Shown in pieces: positions 43,001 through 50,434 of a DNA stretch of 50,706 bases. A model generated the notes under the pieces. That model saw only the letters and a list, made by a program, of their open reading frames with translations, was not told where the DNA came from and did not search any database. The stretch lies in assembly GCA_021800165.1 (NCBI GenBank), contig JAJYZF010000023.1, positions 1 to 50,706 on the forward strand, read 5' to 3'. The stretch comes from Planctomycetota bacterium. Its GTDB lineage: Bacteria; Planctomycetota; Phycisphaerae; WQYP01. Each line of letters begins with the position of its first letter. Positions within the stretch are counted from its first letter, which is position 1. A program made the translations under genes and the position numbers.

Positions 43001-44463
43001 GCCGGGTTCGGACTCGCCACGGTCCTTGCCCAAATCCAAGCAATAACGGTAAGTTCCTGGCCAAGGTAGGGCTTTAGGTCTGGCCGAATGGGGGTCGGGC
43101 ATCCTGCCCGACTTTCAGCCACAGGAGCTGGGCATCCTGCCCGACTTTCAGCCACAGGAGCTGGGCATCCTGCCCGATTTTCAGTCACGGGGGTCGGGCA
43201 TCTTGCCCGACTTTCAGCCACGGGAGCTGAGCCTCCTGCCTGATTTTGAGCCACGGGGGTCGGGCATCCTGCCCGACTTTCAGCAATGGGAGTCAGGCCT
43301 CCTGCCCGACTTTCAGTCACGGGAGCTGGGCATCCCGCCCGACTTTCAGCCACGGGGGTTGGGCATCTTGCCCGATTTTCAGCCACAGGAGCTGGGCATC
43401 CCGCCCGATTTTGAGCCACGGGGGTCGGGCATCTTGCCCGACTGTCAGCAATGGGATCTGGGCATCCTGCCCGATTTTCAGTCACGGGAGCTGGGCATCC
43501 TGCCTGATTTTCAGCCGCGGGAGTCAGGCATCCTGCCCGACTTCCCCTCCCAGGGGCAGTTGCAGGCTCTCCAGACTTGCCAGATTCTATGTTTGTCTCG
43601 GGCCTGTGTGCCTGCTTGGGCGAGTCGTTGGGCGCTCCCCGGATTGGTCCCCAGACCATTTCTTCGGTGATTTTTATTTTTGGATACAAGTGACCAATGC
43701 GCCTTTCGGCTTGGTCGCGCATCCATTGACCGTAATAGCGCACATCTTCAGCCAAGCCTTGGGCACCTTTCCAGCCGCCCGCCAGCCGGGCGTTGGATTC
43801 CGGATTCACCGGCGGCTGGTTGGCAAATTTCGGCGGAATTTCAATCAGGGCCTTGGTAATCAGCACCGGCACCGGGTTCAAATCGCTCCCGAACGCCCGC
43901 AACCCCAGCCGCTGCGCTTCCAAGGGAATTGACCCGCCTCCGCAAAACGGATCCAGCACCGGCGGCCCGTGGGCAATAAGAAATTCCTGAACGTGTGGGG
44001 GCTTGGCCGTTCGGCAGACAAAGGCCCAAGCTGTTTCACCGCAAATGTTCTGGTTCCTCGACCATTCTTTGGTGTCATAAACTTTTCGCGACGCCACCGA
44101 GGCCGCGATCTCTGCACGGGCTCGGTTGAGAACCGATTCGTTGTTGGAATTTTCCCACCGCACCAACTCCTCAACGAGGTTGAACAACTCCGTCCTGCGC
44201 ACACCCGCGCGGTCCTCATCCACAGCCCCATCCGCCCGGCGAAAGCTCGGGTCAGAATCCGGGTCATCCACCAGCGAAGCAAACAGCACCGCCCGGCAAG
44301 CCGCCAGCGGCCGCCGCGCCCACCACAAATGCAGCGTGGATGGATGCCCATGCCGAATGGACTTTTCACGCGCTGAAGCAACGTTAATCGCCTCCAGCGG
44401 CAGGGCAACTTCAATAAGTTTTTTGCGGTAGTTGGTCACTGGCGACTCCATAGACTCAGGCAT
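40027..44463 (-). CDS. DUF1156 DNA methylase carrying in-frame RAYT and palindrome insertions
   Basis: 1478 residues; related methylases have roughly 950-1000. The N-terminus matches DUF1156 (KKLIEVALPLEAINVASA… HPSTLHLWWARRPLAACR), motif I is VLDPFCGGGSIPLEA (about 168-182), and motif IV is STDPPYYDNIGYADL (about 1035-1049), so both catalytic motifs survive. Three insertions explain the excess: residues about 305-460 (array A), about 660-935 (RAYT core plus array B), and about 1135-1182 (short insert). After each, the methylase sequence resumes in frame (for instance DPKAYADAVATYLAFAVDKCTDYWS). The zinc-ribbon cysteines usual near ARTVKCPNPAC are changed (ARTVASPNPAV). A GTG at 44437-44439 that overlaps the stop of a 49-codon leader may be the true start. 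Part of an Hma-like operon. Confidence 0.85.
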   Translation of the reverse strand: MPESMESPVTNYRKKLIEVALPLEAINVASAREKSIRHGHPSTLHLWWARRPLAACRAVLFASLVDDPDSDPSFRRADGAVDEDRAGVRRTELFNLVEELVRWENSNNESVLNRARAEIAASVASRKVYDTKEWSRNQNICGETAWAFVCRTAKPPHVQEFLIAHGPPVLDPFCGGGSIPLEAQRLGLRAFGSDLNPVPVLITKALIEIPPKFANQPPVNPESNARLAGGWKGAQGLAEDVRYYGQWMRDQAERRIGHLYPKIKITEEMVWGPIRGAPNDSPKQAHRPETNIESGKSGEPATAPGRGSRAGCLTPAAENQAGCPAPVTENRAGCPDPIADSRARCPTPVAQNRAGCPAPVAENRARCPTPVAESRAGCPAPVTESRAGGLTPIAESRAGCPTPVAQNQAGGSAPVAESRARCPTPVTENRAGCPAPVAESRAGCPAPVAESRAGCPTPIRPDLKPYLGQELTVIAWIWARTVASPNPAVGGTHVPLVRSFWLSTKKGKEAWVEPIVDRKNNSYWFEVRVGKPPEGFDPGQGTIVRNGGKCLISDGPMPFEHVRAEGKAGRMAAKLVAIVAEGARGRVYLNATPEQEAVAIMALPAAYPDTDLPKKALSMRVMLYGMDKHYKLFTARQLTALTTFSDLVKEAREKVLADADGGQDGRPPKGFYRRGAKHPPHFDQPGKMQHVTFRLAGSLPAECLARAKQELESGSITSDQYREKLEAELDRGHGPDWLVRPEIAEIVVAALKHFDGQRYDLHTWCVMPNHVHVLFTPRAEHRLADLVHSWKSFTAKKCNTRLDRSGPFWQDDYFDRYMRDWADIERTSAYIMNNGGRASVSGVDGKDVGQDGQTPLGGKDVGQDGQPPLGGKDVGQDGQPPLGGKDVGQDGQTPLGGKYVGQDGQPPLAGKDVGQDGQPPFGGKDVGQDGRPPLGDPKAYADAVATYLAFAVDKCTDYWSNLCSWHSSGEKMRNTFGRQALPMVWDYAECCPFSGSTGNWNACLEWVAETVARSPAGAQANVVQRSAVAPGSTGSVISTDPPYYDNIGYADLSDFFYVWLRRSLGDIYPDLFKTLLTPKAEELIATPYRHGGDKHKAQKFFESGLGQAFHRMREVQPAEYPMTVFYAFKQSEDCEDEMGGGQLGRQTQTPSTQPTADNPGLEVPAQQEPRAGGTPTPPFTSQASTGWETMLAGLIDSGFAITGTWPMRTELGNRMVGSGTNALASSIVLACRPRAADAPVATRREFLAALKGELPGALHYLQAGNIAPVDLAQASIGPGMAIFTRYAKVMEADGSSMSVRTALGIINQMLDEVLAEQEGEFDAETRWAVAWFEQFGMEAGPFGEAETLSRAKNTAVNGLVDAGIVAARAGKVQLLKRSELRADWNPGTDKHRVHWEITQHLIRALENEGESAAANLVRQLGGGGEPARDLAYRLYNMCERKKWAREGMAYNSLVIAWSEISRLARAAAATPQTQERMF
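40929..41047 (-). repeat. Third palindromic insert in the methylase gene
   Basis: GGCGGCCAAGCTGGCCGCC (41029-41047, 8-bp arms) and a degenerate G/C palindrome near 40929-40956 (GGGCGTCCCGCCCGCCC) bracket a stretch encoding a Pro/Thr/Gln-rich linker (QTPSTQPTADNPG). The flanking protein sequence (FYAFKQSED… / …GWETMLAGLIDSGFAITGTWPMR) is normal for the family. Confidence 0.6.
41661..41933 (-). repeat. Array B: seven 39-bp palindromic units inside the methylase gene
   Basis: Each unit encodes 13 residues, GKDVGQDGQPPLG with small changes (T for P, Y for D, A or F at the end). The DNA core is TTGGCCATCCTGGCC, a short palindrome. 39 is a multiple of three, so the frame is kept. The array lies directly after the RAYT core and ends where the methylase resumes. 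Confidence 0.9.
41940..42500 (-). mobile_element. RAYT transposase core inserted in frame in the methylase
   Basis: Translates as part of the methylase ORF but is clearly a Y1_Tnp protein of the REP-associated class: PPHFDQPGKMQHVTFRL, AGSLPAECLARAKQEL, YDLHTWCVMPNHVHVLF (HUH pair), then SWKSFTAKKCN, GPFWQDDYFDRYMRDW and AYIMNN (catalytic tyrosine). It is opened by a palindrome (GGCCATCTTGGCC, 42468-42480, peptide GGQDGRPP) and followed by array B. Compared with free RAYTs it lacks its own start and the part after the Asn-Asn of the tyrosine motif. It belongs to a different subgroup than the RAYT at 26515. Confidence 0.85.
43088..43550 (-). repeat. Array A: fourteen 33-bp palindromic units inside the methylase gene
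   Basis: Units are 33 bp with the core GTCGGGCATCCTGCCCGAC (8-bp arms, 3-nt loop) and encode 11 residues, mostly SRAGCPAPVAE. I count 14 units with scattered substitutions. The array is in frame, stop-free, and bounded by normal methylase sequence (…KITEEMVWGPIRGAPNDS… before, …KPYLGQELTVIAWIWARTV after). Confidence 0.92.
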
Positions 44464-44585
44464 ACGGCTACCGGTTTTGCGTCAATTCTCGCCCGTTTCC
44501 GCAACTCTCCAGCGCAACACATTGAAAATACACCGGTTATGCGACTGGCTCGGACGTCGGATTGCGGCTTTTTGGCGTCAGTCAT
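44436..44585 (-). CDS. 49-codon leader ORF coupled to the methylase
   Basis: ATG 44583-44585 has a textbook GGAGG 6 bp upstream; the product (MTDAKKPQSDVRASRITG… VCLSLWSRQ) has no recognised domain. Its TGA overlaps the GTG at 44437-44439 (GTGA), the likely methylase start. It may be a small protein or only a translational entry point for the methylase. Confidence 0.4.
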   Translation of the reverse strand: MTDAKKPQSDVRASRITGVFSMCCAGELRKRARIDAKPVAVCLSLWSRQ

Positions 44586-44679
44586 GGATTTCCTCCCGCA
44601 ATTCCGGGGGCTGGGCCAAGGAACCAACGAGTGGCCTTGATCATTCGCCCGCAGTGAATTGGGTTTTCCAACCATTGCG

Positions 44680-44717
44680 ATTGCACCGGAATTGCGCCGG
44701 CGCAATTCCGGTGCAAT
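44680..44717. repeat. Perfect 38-bp palindrome
   Basis: Half-site ATTGCACCGGAATTGCGCC followed at once by its exact reverse complement, no loop. It lies in the 306-bp gap between the AlbA/HATPase gene and the methylase, about 95 bp upstream of the leader ORF. Could form a cruciform, act as a terminator-like hairpin between the two genes, or bind a dimeric regulator. Confidence 0.9.
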
Positions 44718-44769
44718 TCCGAACAGGCATAAGTCATTGTATTAGCATTAGTTAAATCGTTCGTCATGA

Positions 44770-46413
44770 TTACGCCTGCTCCGTCGGAAATATCGGGATG
44801 GCATACCAGCGAGCCCCTTTGGTACGCCCTTCATTGCGAACCCGGCCTTCGGCTTTCAATTCCTTGAGCAATTTTTGGATTTGGCTACGCGAAAGCGCGG
44901 GCAGAACCTGCTGGAGCTCGTCGAAACGCGCACCAGTTGGCTGATTGTCCTGAATGTGCTTCAAAAGCAACTCTTTGTTCGTTTCCCGATCCAAGCCACG
45001 CTTGCGAGTGTAGACGCCTTTTTTACCTGTAAGGCGGTAGAACTGCCGCGGAAGCAGGTAGCGCGTCCCTCGCCCTCGACCAAATGATTCAATTATGCCT
45101 TGATCCAGCAATTGGTGCAGTCGGGTCTGAAGTTCAGGTGGCACCGGTTGTTCGCGGTGAACCAAATCGAGGACGAGAAGGTCTTCGGTGGCAAAAGACC
45201 GCACCCGCTCTTCGCCTACTCTTTCCAAAAAGCGGAGGAACACCGGGTCTTGAATCTCGCCGTGCAGTGTTAAGGCTACCTGGTAATCGTCGGTGTGGGT
45301 AAAATCGGGCAGAGATTTACTCTGCTTGATACTTTCCTCGAACATCCGGTTGGCGCCTTGGCCGGATCGTTCCACCAAATTGCATTTCTCAAACACCTCG
45401 GCAATGCGGCGATTTCGCGGCGACTGGCGGTAGAGGATGTTCTGCGGGGTAATCCCCGCCGGAAAGCCACCCGGGCTGACTATTTCGATGCGACGTTGGT
45501 ATTGGCGGATGAAAACCGAGCCGCTCAGACGGTAATCGCGGTGGCTCACGGCGTTCAGAATGGCCTCTCGCACGGAGCCCTCGGCGAAGGTGGGAACGTC
45601 TACCATGAACAGGCCATCTTGAAAATGCTGCACATCATTGCGCAGATTAATTGTTTCCCACAGGCTCTCGTAAAAGAGCAGGAATCCCTCACGGAACTCC
45701 AGACGTTGGCTGGCTGGGCCAGCGGCTTCGGAAGAACGGTACTCGAAGATCACTTCGGCCTGCGGCAAAAATTGGGCTAGGGATACCCGCTTGCCCATCA
45801 GCACCATGGCCGCGTAGGTGACGCCGCGGTGATCAATCAGTTCGGCATCGGCCAAAAACTGGTCGGCGGGCAACCGGGACAGCGTTTCATTCTTCGACCG
45901 CCGGATCCAGCGTTTGCGGAACAAGTCGATGGCGGTTGGGTCAAGGTCGGTGATCGTAGCCCGCGGGCAAATTTCGGCGGAGAAATCGGGACCGGCCTCA
46001 TCAAAAATGCGCCGCAGCATGTCGGGCGTCATTGGCGTCAGGTCTTCACCGGCGCGCATCCAGTAGGCCCCTTCAACGGCGATCGGCATGCCGACAGGTC
46101 GGGATGGTGCGGTAAACACCAATACACGGCCGTTGGGATGCATGATCTCGTCGGCCTCAATCCGTAGGCGGAGTTTTTCAATCAGCCCAGCCTTGGTTCG
46201 CTCCAAGTCGTGAAACGCCTGGCTACCTACAATCTGGCGAGGGCGGGTGTCGGTGACGCCCAGAACCATAGCCCCACCCCTCTCGTTAGCCAGTGCGGCG
46301 CAGTATTTAACGAGCTTGTCAAAATGAAAATTGTTTTTGGCCTCCTTGAATTCCAAGTGCTCATTTTCACTGGCATTCAGCCATTCCTGAAGTTGCTGGT
46401 TCGATACGGTCAT
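44770..46413 (-). CDS. AlbA_2 / HATPase regulator with winged-helix end
   Basis: 547 residues; its start overlaps the helicase stop (ATGA, 46410-46413). The N-terminus (ENEHLEFKEAKNNFHFDKLVKYCAAL, read in part) is an AlbA_2 (Schlafen-type) domain of about 130 residues. A GHKL-type ATPase segment follows (SVREAILNAVSHRDY near 285-300; GGFPAGITPQNIL; VERSGQGANRMFEE). The C-terminal 130 residues hold two winged helices (…LPALSRSQIQKLLKELKAEGRVRNEG). Such proteins are often called ATP-dependent transcriptional regulators but occur widely in defence islands. It may control the operon or add an effector function. Confidence 0.83.
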   Translation of the reverse strand: MTVSNQQLQEWLNASENEHLEFKEAKNNFHFDKLVKYCAALANERGGAMVLGVTDTRPRQIVGSQAFHDLERTKAGLIEKLRLRIEADEIMHPNGRVLVFTAPSRPVGMPIAVEGAYWMRAGEDLTPMTPDMLRRIFDEAGPDFSAEICPRATITDLDPTAIDLFRKRWIRRSKNETLSRLPADQFLADAELIDHRGVTYAAMVLMGKRVSLAQFLPQAEVIFEYRSSEAAGPASQRLEFREGFLLFYESLWETINLRNDVQHFQDGLFMVDVPTFAEGSVREAILNAVSHRDYRLSGSVFIRQYQRRIEIVSPGGFPAGITPQNILYRQSPRNRRIAEVFEKCNLVERSGQGANRMFEESIKQSKSLPDFTHTDDYQVALTLHGEIQDPVFLRFLERVGEERVRSFATEDLLVLDLVHREQPVPPELQTRLHQLLDQGIIESFGRGRGTRYLLPRQFYRLTGKKGVYTRKRGLDRETNKELLLKHIQDNQPTGARFDELQQVLPALSRSQIQKLLKELKAEGRVRNEGRTKGARWYAIPIFPTEQA

Positions 46414-49400
46414 GTCGGCTCCTTGGCAATGGTCAGGAGCTTCCCCAAGTCGTAATTCACACTGGTAGCCTTGAAATCCGGCTCTTTCTCAAATGGCCTG
46501 CGAACATACCGCACGTCCGTTGTATCCTGGCCAATAAGTGCGATCGCGAGAATGAATTCATCAGGTTTATTCAGGCCGGTAAGGATCTCGTTCTTGGTTA
46601 CCGTCACGGTCTTGGCACCGTTCACCCGGCCCTTCACCTCCAGAAACCGCAGCAGGCCGGTTCCTGGTATGGCCGATTCGATGTCATAACCAAGTTTCTC
46701 CTTGCTCACGTCTCTGGGCGCAAAGCCAAGCCGCCGCTCCATCTCCATGATCGCGTTCATGGCCAGGCGTTCCGATTGCTCGGTTTCAATGGCAAAATCC
46801 GGCGGTACATCACTGCCCATACCCTGCGCTCTTCGCAGCACCCCGCCAGGCACAATCATCGCGCCGCCAAGTACCACCGGCGGCAGCGGAGCAAGTTTGC
46901 GTTCCTGGTCCAATTCGGCGCAGCGCTTCTGCAACCGGGCCGCCAATTCATCCGCTCGCTGGCGGGCCAGGCCGGAATTGAGCCTGGCGTTCACCTTGCC
47001 GGCGCGTTCCTGCTCCGCCAGTTGCGTCGCCCGGTGATCCCAGTAGTTAATCTCTTTAGTGAGCCGGTCCTGAACGGCGGCCTTGGTTTTGTTCAGCAAT
47101 TCTTCCTTACGGCGGCGCAAGTCATCCAAGTGCTGCGGCACCAGGTGAATCGCCGCATGTTCCAGCGCCTTGGTTTCAAGATCCCCGCGTATCCATTCCG
47201 ATCCCGATGGCCATCCGGATTCCAAAACCTTTCTCTCATCTGCCGTCAGCGGCCGGTAATCAAGATAAGGTGCCGGCCCGGCATTCGTGGCCACGCCGTT
47301 CTGGTCAACCTCCACGAACTCCATGCGCTTCGACACAATCCGCCGATGGTCCCGACCTGTCGGGATGCGGGCGTCCTGAATAGCATGTTCCAAACACAGC
47401 AGAATTCGTGGCGCTTCACCTTCGTCAGTCTCGTCAACCAAAATCGCTCCGCGTTTAAGCAAGTCGCGGTAACGCTCGATAATCAGATCCAGCGTGGCAT
47501 CCAGCAAGGGGTGTCCGGGGCAGACAAATGCGGCCAGCGGCTTGCCCGGAATACTGATCAGGCCCTTCTCAAACGCGACGCGTTCATAGCGCGCCAGCAC
47601 CGCATCGCCGCGCCCGATCTCCCGGTCACGGTTCCGGATAACCGCCGGAACGTGCTGAATCTCATACCGCTTGGCCTCTCGCTCGTGGATCACGCCGCCA
47701 AGCAGCGTGAACGCTTCGATAAAAAACGAGGCGATAAAATGCGGCTGCAGCTTGCGGGCCTCCGCACGCTCCATGTCCTCGCGAATCCGCCGAACCTTGG
47801 TGATATCCATGGCGTCATGCGTCAGGGCGCGGCTCTCGAGCAATTCACGCAGGTGCTTGCGGTCCAACGCATCATCAACCACCTGCAACAAACGGGCCTT
47901 CACCTCCGGCCGGTCGCCGTAGCGTATCGCTCGCAGCAAAAGCTCCCGCAGCGGCCGGTCTTCAAAGGTCAACTGGCCCAGCACGTCAAAGACCTGCCCG
48001 CCCAGCGCGCCGCGCTCCTCCGCCAGTTTTTCCAACAGCCGCAAATAAACTTCGCCTTCCCGTGTATCCTTCGCCACAAGGTTCCACAGATGACAGACTT
48101 CCGTCTGGCCAATACGGTGAATCCGGCCGAAACGTTGCTCCAGCCGATTGGGATTCCACGGCAGATCATAATTAACCATCAGATGCGCCCGTTGCAGATT
48201 AATGCCCTCGCCCGCCGCGTCCGTCGCCACCAGAATTTCAACCTGCTTATCCTGGGTAAATGATTCCTGTATCTTACGCCGCTCCTCCCGGCCGATGCCG
48301 CCGTGAATGCTGACCACAGCCTCCGGCTTACCCAGCAGCGCCCCGATTCTCTCCGCCAGATAATTGAGTGTGTCGCGGTGCTCCGTGAAAATCACCAGCT
48401 TCCGGCGGTGCCCGTGGGCGTCGAACATCTCGGTGTTGTTTTGCAAAAGCCGCGACAGCTCGTCCCACTTGCGGTCGGTCCCGGACTGCCGCACACGCAG
48501 GGCCGTGCGCTCCAGGTCTTGTAACAATGCAATCTCCGCCCGCAGCTCGTTGATGGTTCGGGCGGCGGAAGCCTGGTCCACGACCCGTTCCTCGGTCTCT
48601 TCCATCTCCCGGTCCGGCGCGTCATCCAGGTCTTCCAGATCATCATCGTTCATGGCGGGCAGCCCCGCCGTCATGTCGATTTCCGCGCCGCGCTTCAACA
48701 ACTCCTCTTCCCGCAGCCGTTTTTCCAGCCGCTCCCGGCGGCGACGCAGCGATTGCAAGATCGCCTCCGGCGACGACGCCAGCCGCCGTTGCAGAATCGT
48801 CAGGGCAAAGCCCACCGTCCCCTTGCGGCCCTCATTTTCCAGGGCCTCCGCTCGATTGAATTCCTCCCGCACGTAATCGGTCACCTGCTTGTAAAGCTCG
48901 GCTTCCGCGTCCGAGAGCGTGTAATTCACCGTGTAAGCCAACCGCTCCGGGAACAGCGGCGTTCCATCGAATTTAAGCAGTTGTTCCTTAACCAGCCGGC
49001 GCATCATGTCTGTTGTATCGGAAACGTGAACCCCGTCGCGGAATTTCCCTTCAAAGCGATCCCCGTCCAGCAGTGCCATAAACAATTGAAAGTCAGCTTC
49101 CTTCCCGTTGTGCGGCGTGGCCGTCAGCAGCAGAAAATGCCGGGTCAGCGTCGAAAGCAACTGCCCCAGCCGGTAACGCTTGGTGTATTTGATTTCATTG
49201 CCGTAGTAGGTGGCACTGAGCTTGTGGGCCTCGTCGCAAACGATCATATCCCAGTCCGTCTGCTGCAATTTGGCCTGCACCTCGACGTTCCGGCTGAGTT
49301 TATCGAGCCGGCAAATCGCCAGCCGCGTCTCGCTGAACCAGTTGCCGCTGCGCGCCGATGCCAGCGCATCATTCGTCATGATCTCAAACGGCAAGTGAAA

Positions 49401-49922
49401 CCGGCGGTCCAGCTCATCCTGCCACTGCTCGGCCAGATTGCCCGGACAAACAATCAAACACCGCTGCAAGTCTCCCCGGGCCAGAAGCTCTTTGATCAGC
49501 AGGCCCGCCATAATCGTTTTGCCCGCCCCGGGGTCATCCGCCAGCAAAAAACGCAGTGGCTGGCGCGAAAGCATCTCCCCGTAAACCGCCGTAATCTGGT
49601 GCGGCAATGGCTCCACCAGTGATGTATGCACCGCCAGCAGCGGATCAAACAAATATGCCAGCCGGATGCGGTTGGCTTCCGAGAGCAGCCGGAACAAGGC
49701 CCCGTCGCCGTCAAAGCTCCATGGCCGGCCGACCTCGGCAATCTCCAGCGTGGGCTCGCGGTCGCGGTAAAGCAGCTCGTTCCCCAGTCGCCCGCTCGCA
49801 TCCTTGTACATTACCTCAATAGCCACCGTGCCGATCCAGCGAATATCGCTGATCGTAGCCAAACCCTCCGGCAAAATGCCCTTCACTGCCGAACCACGGG
49901 TAATTTCTTCCAGTCTCGCCAT
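46410..49922 (-). CDS. SNF2-type DEAH helicase with DUF3883 domain
   Basis: 1170 residues from ATG 49920-49922 (MARLEEITRGSAVKGILP), the start seen in the family; a TTG 21 codons upstream overlaps the small gene before it. Walker A is LADDPGAGKTIMAG (about 128-141), the DEAH box is VCDEAHKL near 230, motif III LLLTATPHNG, and motif VI RFGRIHRIGQT. A coiled region with many Glu/Arg follows the helicase core. The C-terminus contains DUF3883 (GYDIESAIPGTGLLRFLEVKGR), a PD-(D/E)XK-like fold that may cut or bind DNA. ATP-driven translocation on foreign DNA is the expected role within the helicase-methylase-ATPase set. Confidence 0.9.
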   Translation of the reverse strand: MARLEEITRGSAVKGILPEGLATISDIRWIGTVAIEVMYKDASGRLGNELLYRDREPTLEIAEVGRPWSFDGDGALFRLLSEANRIRLAYLFDPLLAVHTSLVEPLPHQITAVYGEMLSRQPLRFLLADDPGAGKTIMAGLLIKELLARGDLQRCLIVCPGNLAEQWQDELDRRFHLPFEIMTNDALASARSGNWFSETRLAICRLDKLSRNVEVQAKLQQTDWDMIVCDEAHKLSATYYGNEIKYTKRYRLGQLLSTLTRHFLLLTATPHNGKEADFQLFMALLDGDRFEGKFRDGVHVSDTTDMMRRLVKEQLLKFDGTPLFPERLAYTVNYTLSDAEAELYKQVTDYVREEFNRAEALENEGRKGTVGFALTILQRRLASSPEAILQSLRRRRERLEKRLREEELLKRGAEIDMTAGLPAMNDDDLEDLDDAPDREMEETEERVVDQASAARTINELRAEIALLQDLERTALRVRQSGTDRKWDELSRLLQNNTEMFDAHGHRRKLVIFTEHRDTLNYLAERIGALLGKPEAVVSIHGGIGREERRKIQESFTQDKQVEILVATDAAGEGINLQRAHLMVNYDLPWNPNRLEQRFGRIHRIGQTEVCHLWNLVAKDTREGEVYLRLLEKLAEERGALGGQVFDVLGQLTFEDRPLRELLLRAIRYGDRPEVKARLLQVVDDALDRKHLRELLESRALTHDAMDITKVRRIREDMERAEARKLQPHFIASFFIEAFTLLGGVIHEREAKRYEIQHVPAVIRNRDREIGRGDAVLARYERVAFEKGLISIPGKPLAAFVCPGHPLLDATLDLIIERYRDLLKRGAILVDETDEGEAPRILLCLEHAIQDARIPTGRDHRRIVSKRMEFVEVDQNGVATNAGPAPYLDYRPLTADERKVLESGWPSGSEWIRGDLETKALEHAAIHLVPQHLDDLRRRKEELLNKTKAAVQDRLTKEINYWDHRATQLAEQERAGKVNARLNSGLARQRADELAARLQKRCAELDQERKLAPLPPVVLGGAMIVPGGVLRRAQGMGSDVPPDFAIETEQSERLAMNAIMEMERRLGFAPRDVSKEKLGYDIESAIPGTGLLRFLEVKGRVNGAKTVTVTKNEILTGLNKPDEFILAIALIGQDTTDVRYVRRPFEKEPDFKATSVNYDLGKLLTIAKEPT

Positions 49923-49950
49923 GAACTCAATTCCGAAAGCTACCGAAACA

Positions 49951-50139
49951 TCATTGCGAAAATATTGCGATTGCGGCCAATCCAAACAGTGCCACGGCCG
50001 CGATTACCTGACGCTGTTTCTCGCAGGCAAGCTGCTGGATAAAGCTTTCCACGCGCGATCGAATCTGTTGCGGATCATGCCCGCGCAGATCCAGTGCCTG
50101 GTATTCGCAAAGCCAACCGGGAAGTTGAGCGGGATCCAT
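49951..50139 (-). CDS. Small membrane protein at the head of the defence operon
   Basis: 62 residues. AAAGGAG lies 6 bp before ATG 50137-50139, the strongest ribosome-binding site in the operon, and the gene ends 28 bp before the helicase ATG. Residues 1-40 are polar (LPGWLCEYQALDLRGHDPQQIRSRV read in part), and the end is one hydrophobic helix (VIAAVALFGLAAIAIF). The polar part faintly recalls the last strand and helix of TIR-like nucleotide-binding domains, so it might be a remnant of such a gene; no support beyond that. Confidence 0.5.
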   Translation of the reverse strand: MDPAQLPGWLCEYQALDLRGHDPQQIRSRVESFIQQLACEKQRQVIAAVALFGLAAIAIFSQ

Positions 50140-50352
50140 GTTCGCTCCTTTATGCCTCCGCCCACAGTGGAATTGCTCAGATTCGGTAACAACTCATTGC
50201 CCGAGCAGAATCCAAAAAACATTCACCTTCGGCAGGAACACGGGTTGATGCAGCCCGCCGGGTCAACGTATCCTCCGTGTCGGTTCGGCCCACCTTTATA
50301 CCCGCTGGCGCCCTGATTGAATAGCTTGGCGGGCCTGGCTTTTTTTGAGGGG

Positions 50353-50371
50353 GGCGGGCATCTTGCCCGCC
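50353..50371. repeat. Free palindromic repeat, copy b
   Basis: GGCGGGCATCTTGCCCGCC, same core as 35193-35211, with the same flanks (T-run and G-run before, CTTCCC…TTTTTGTATTT after). Confidence 0.9.
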
Positions 50372-50415
50372 GCTTCCCCAGTTTTTGTATTTGGACAGCA
50401 GTTTTTTTGGGGGGG

Positions 50416-50434
50416 GGCGGGCATCTTGCCCGCC
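50416..50434. repeat. Free palindromic repeat, copy c
   Basis: GGCGGGCATCTTGCCCGCC, 63 bp after copy b in the same orientation, so b and c form a direct tandem pair. Read on the minus strand both would encode GGQDARPP, the same peptide signature as in the methylase insertions. Confidence 0.9.

Noticed and set aside
43088..43550. CRISPR-like array
   Set aside because: Units are contiguous 33-bp near-identical repeats with no unique spacers, they read through as an 11-residue peptide in the methylase frame, and no cas gene is nearby.
46776..48263. 495-codon plus-strand ORF
   Set aside because: Antisense shadow of the helicase, whose motifs are unambiguous on the minus strand.
35598..50139. 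BREX, DISARM or type I restriction system
   Set aside because: No PglZ, BrxC/BrxL, DUF1998 (DrmB), phospholipase-D (DrmC) or HsdS genes; the DUF1156/DUF499/DUF3883 set fits the helicase-methylase-ATPase type better.
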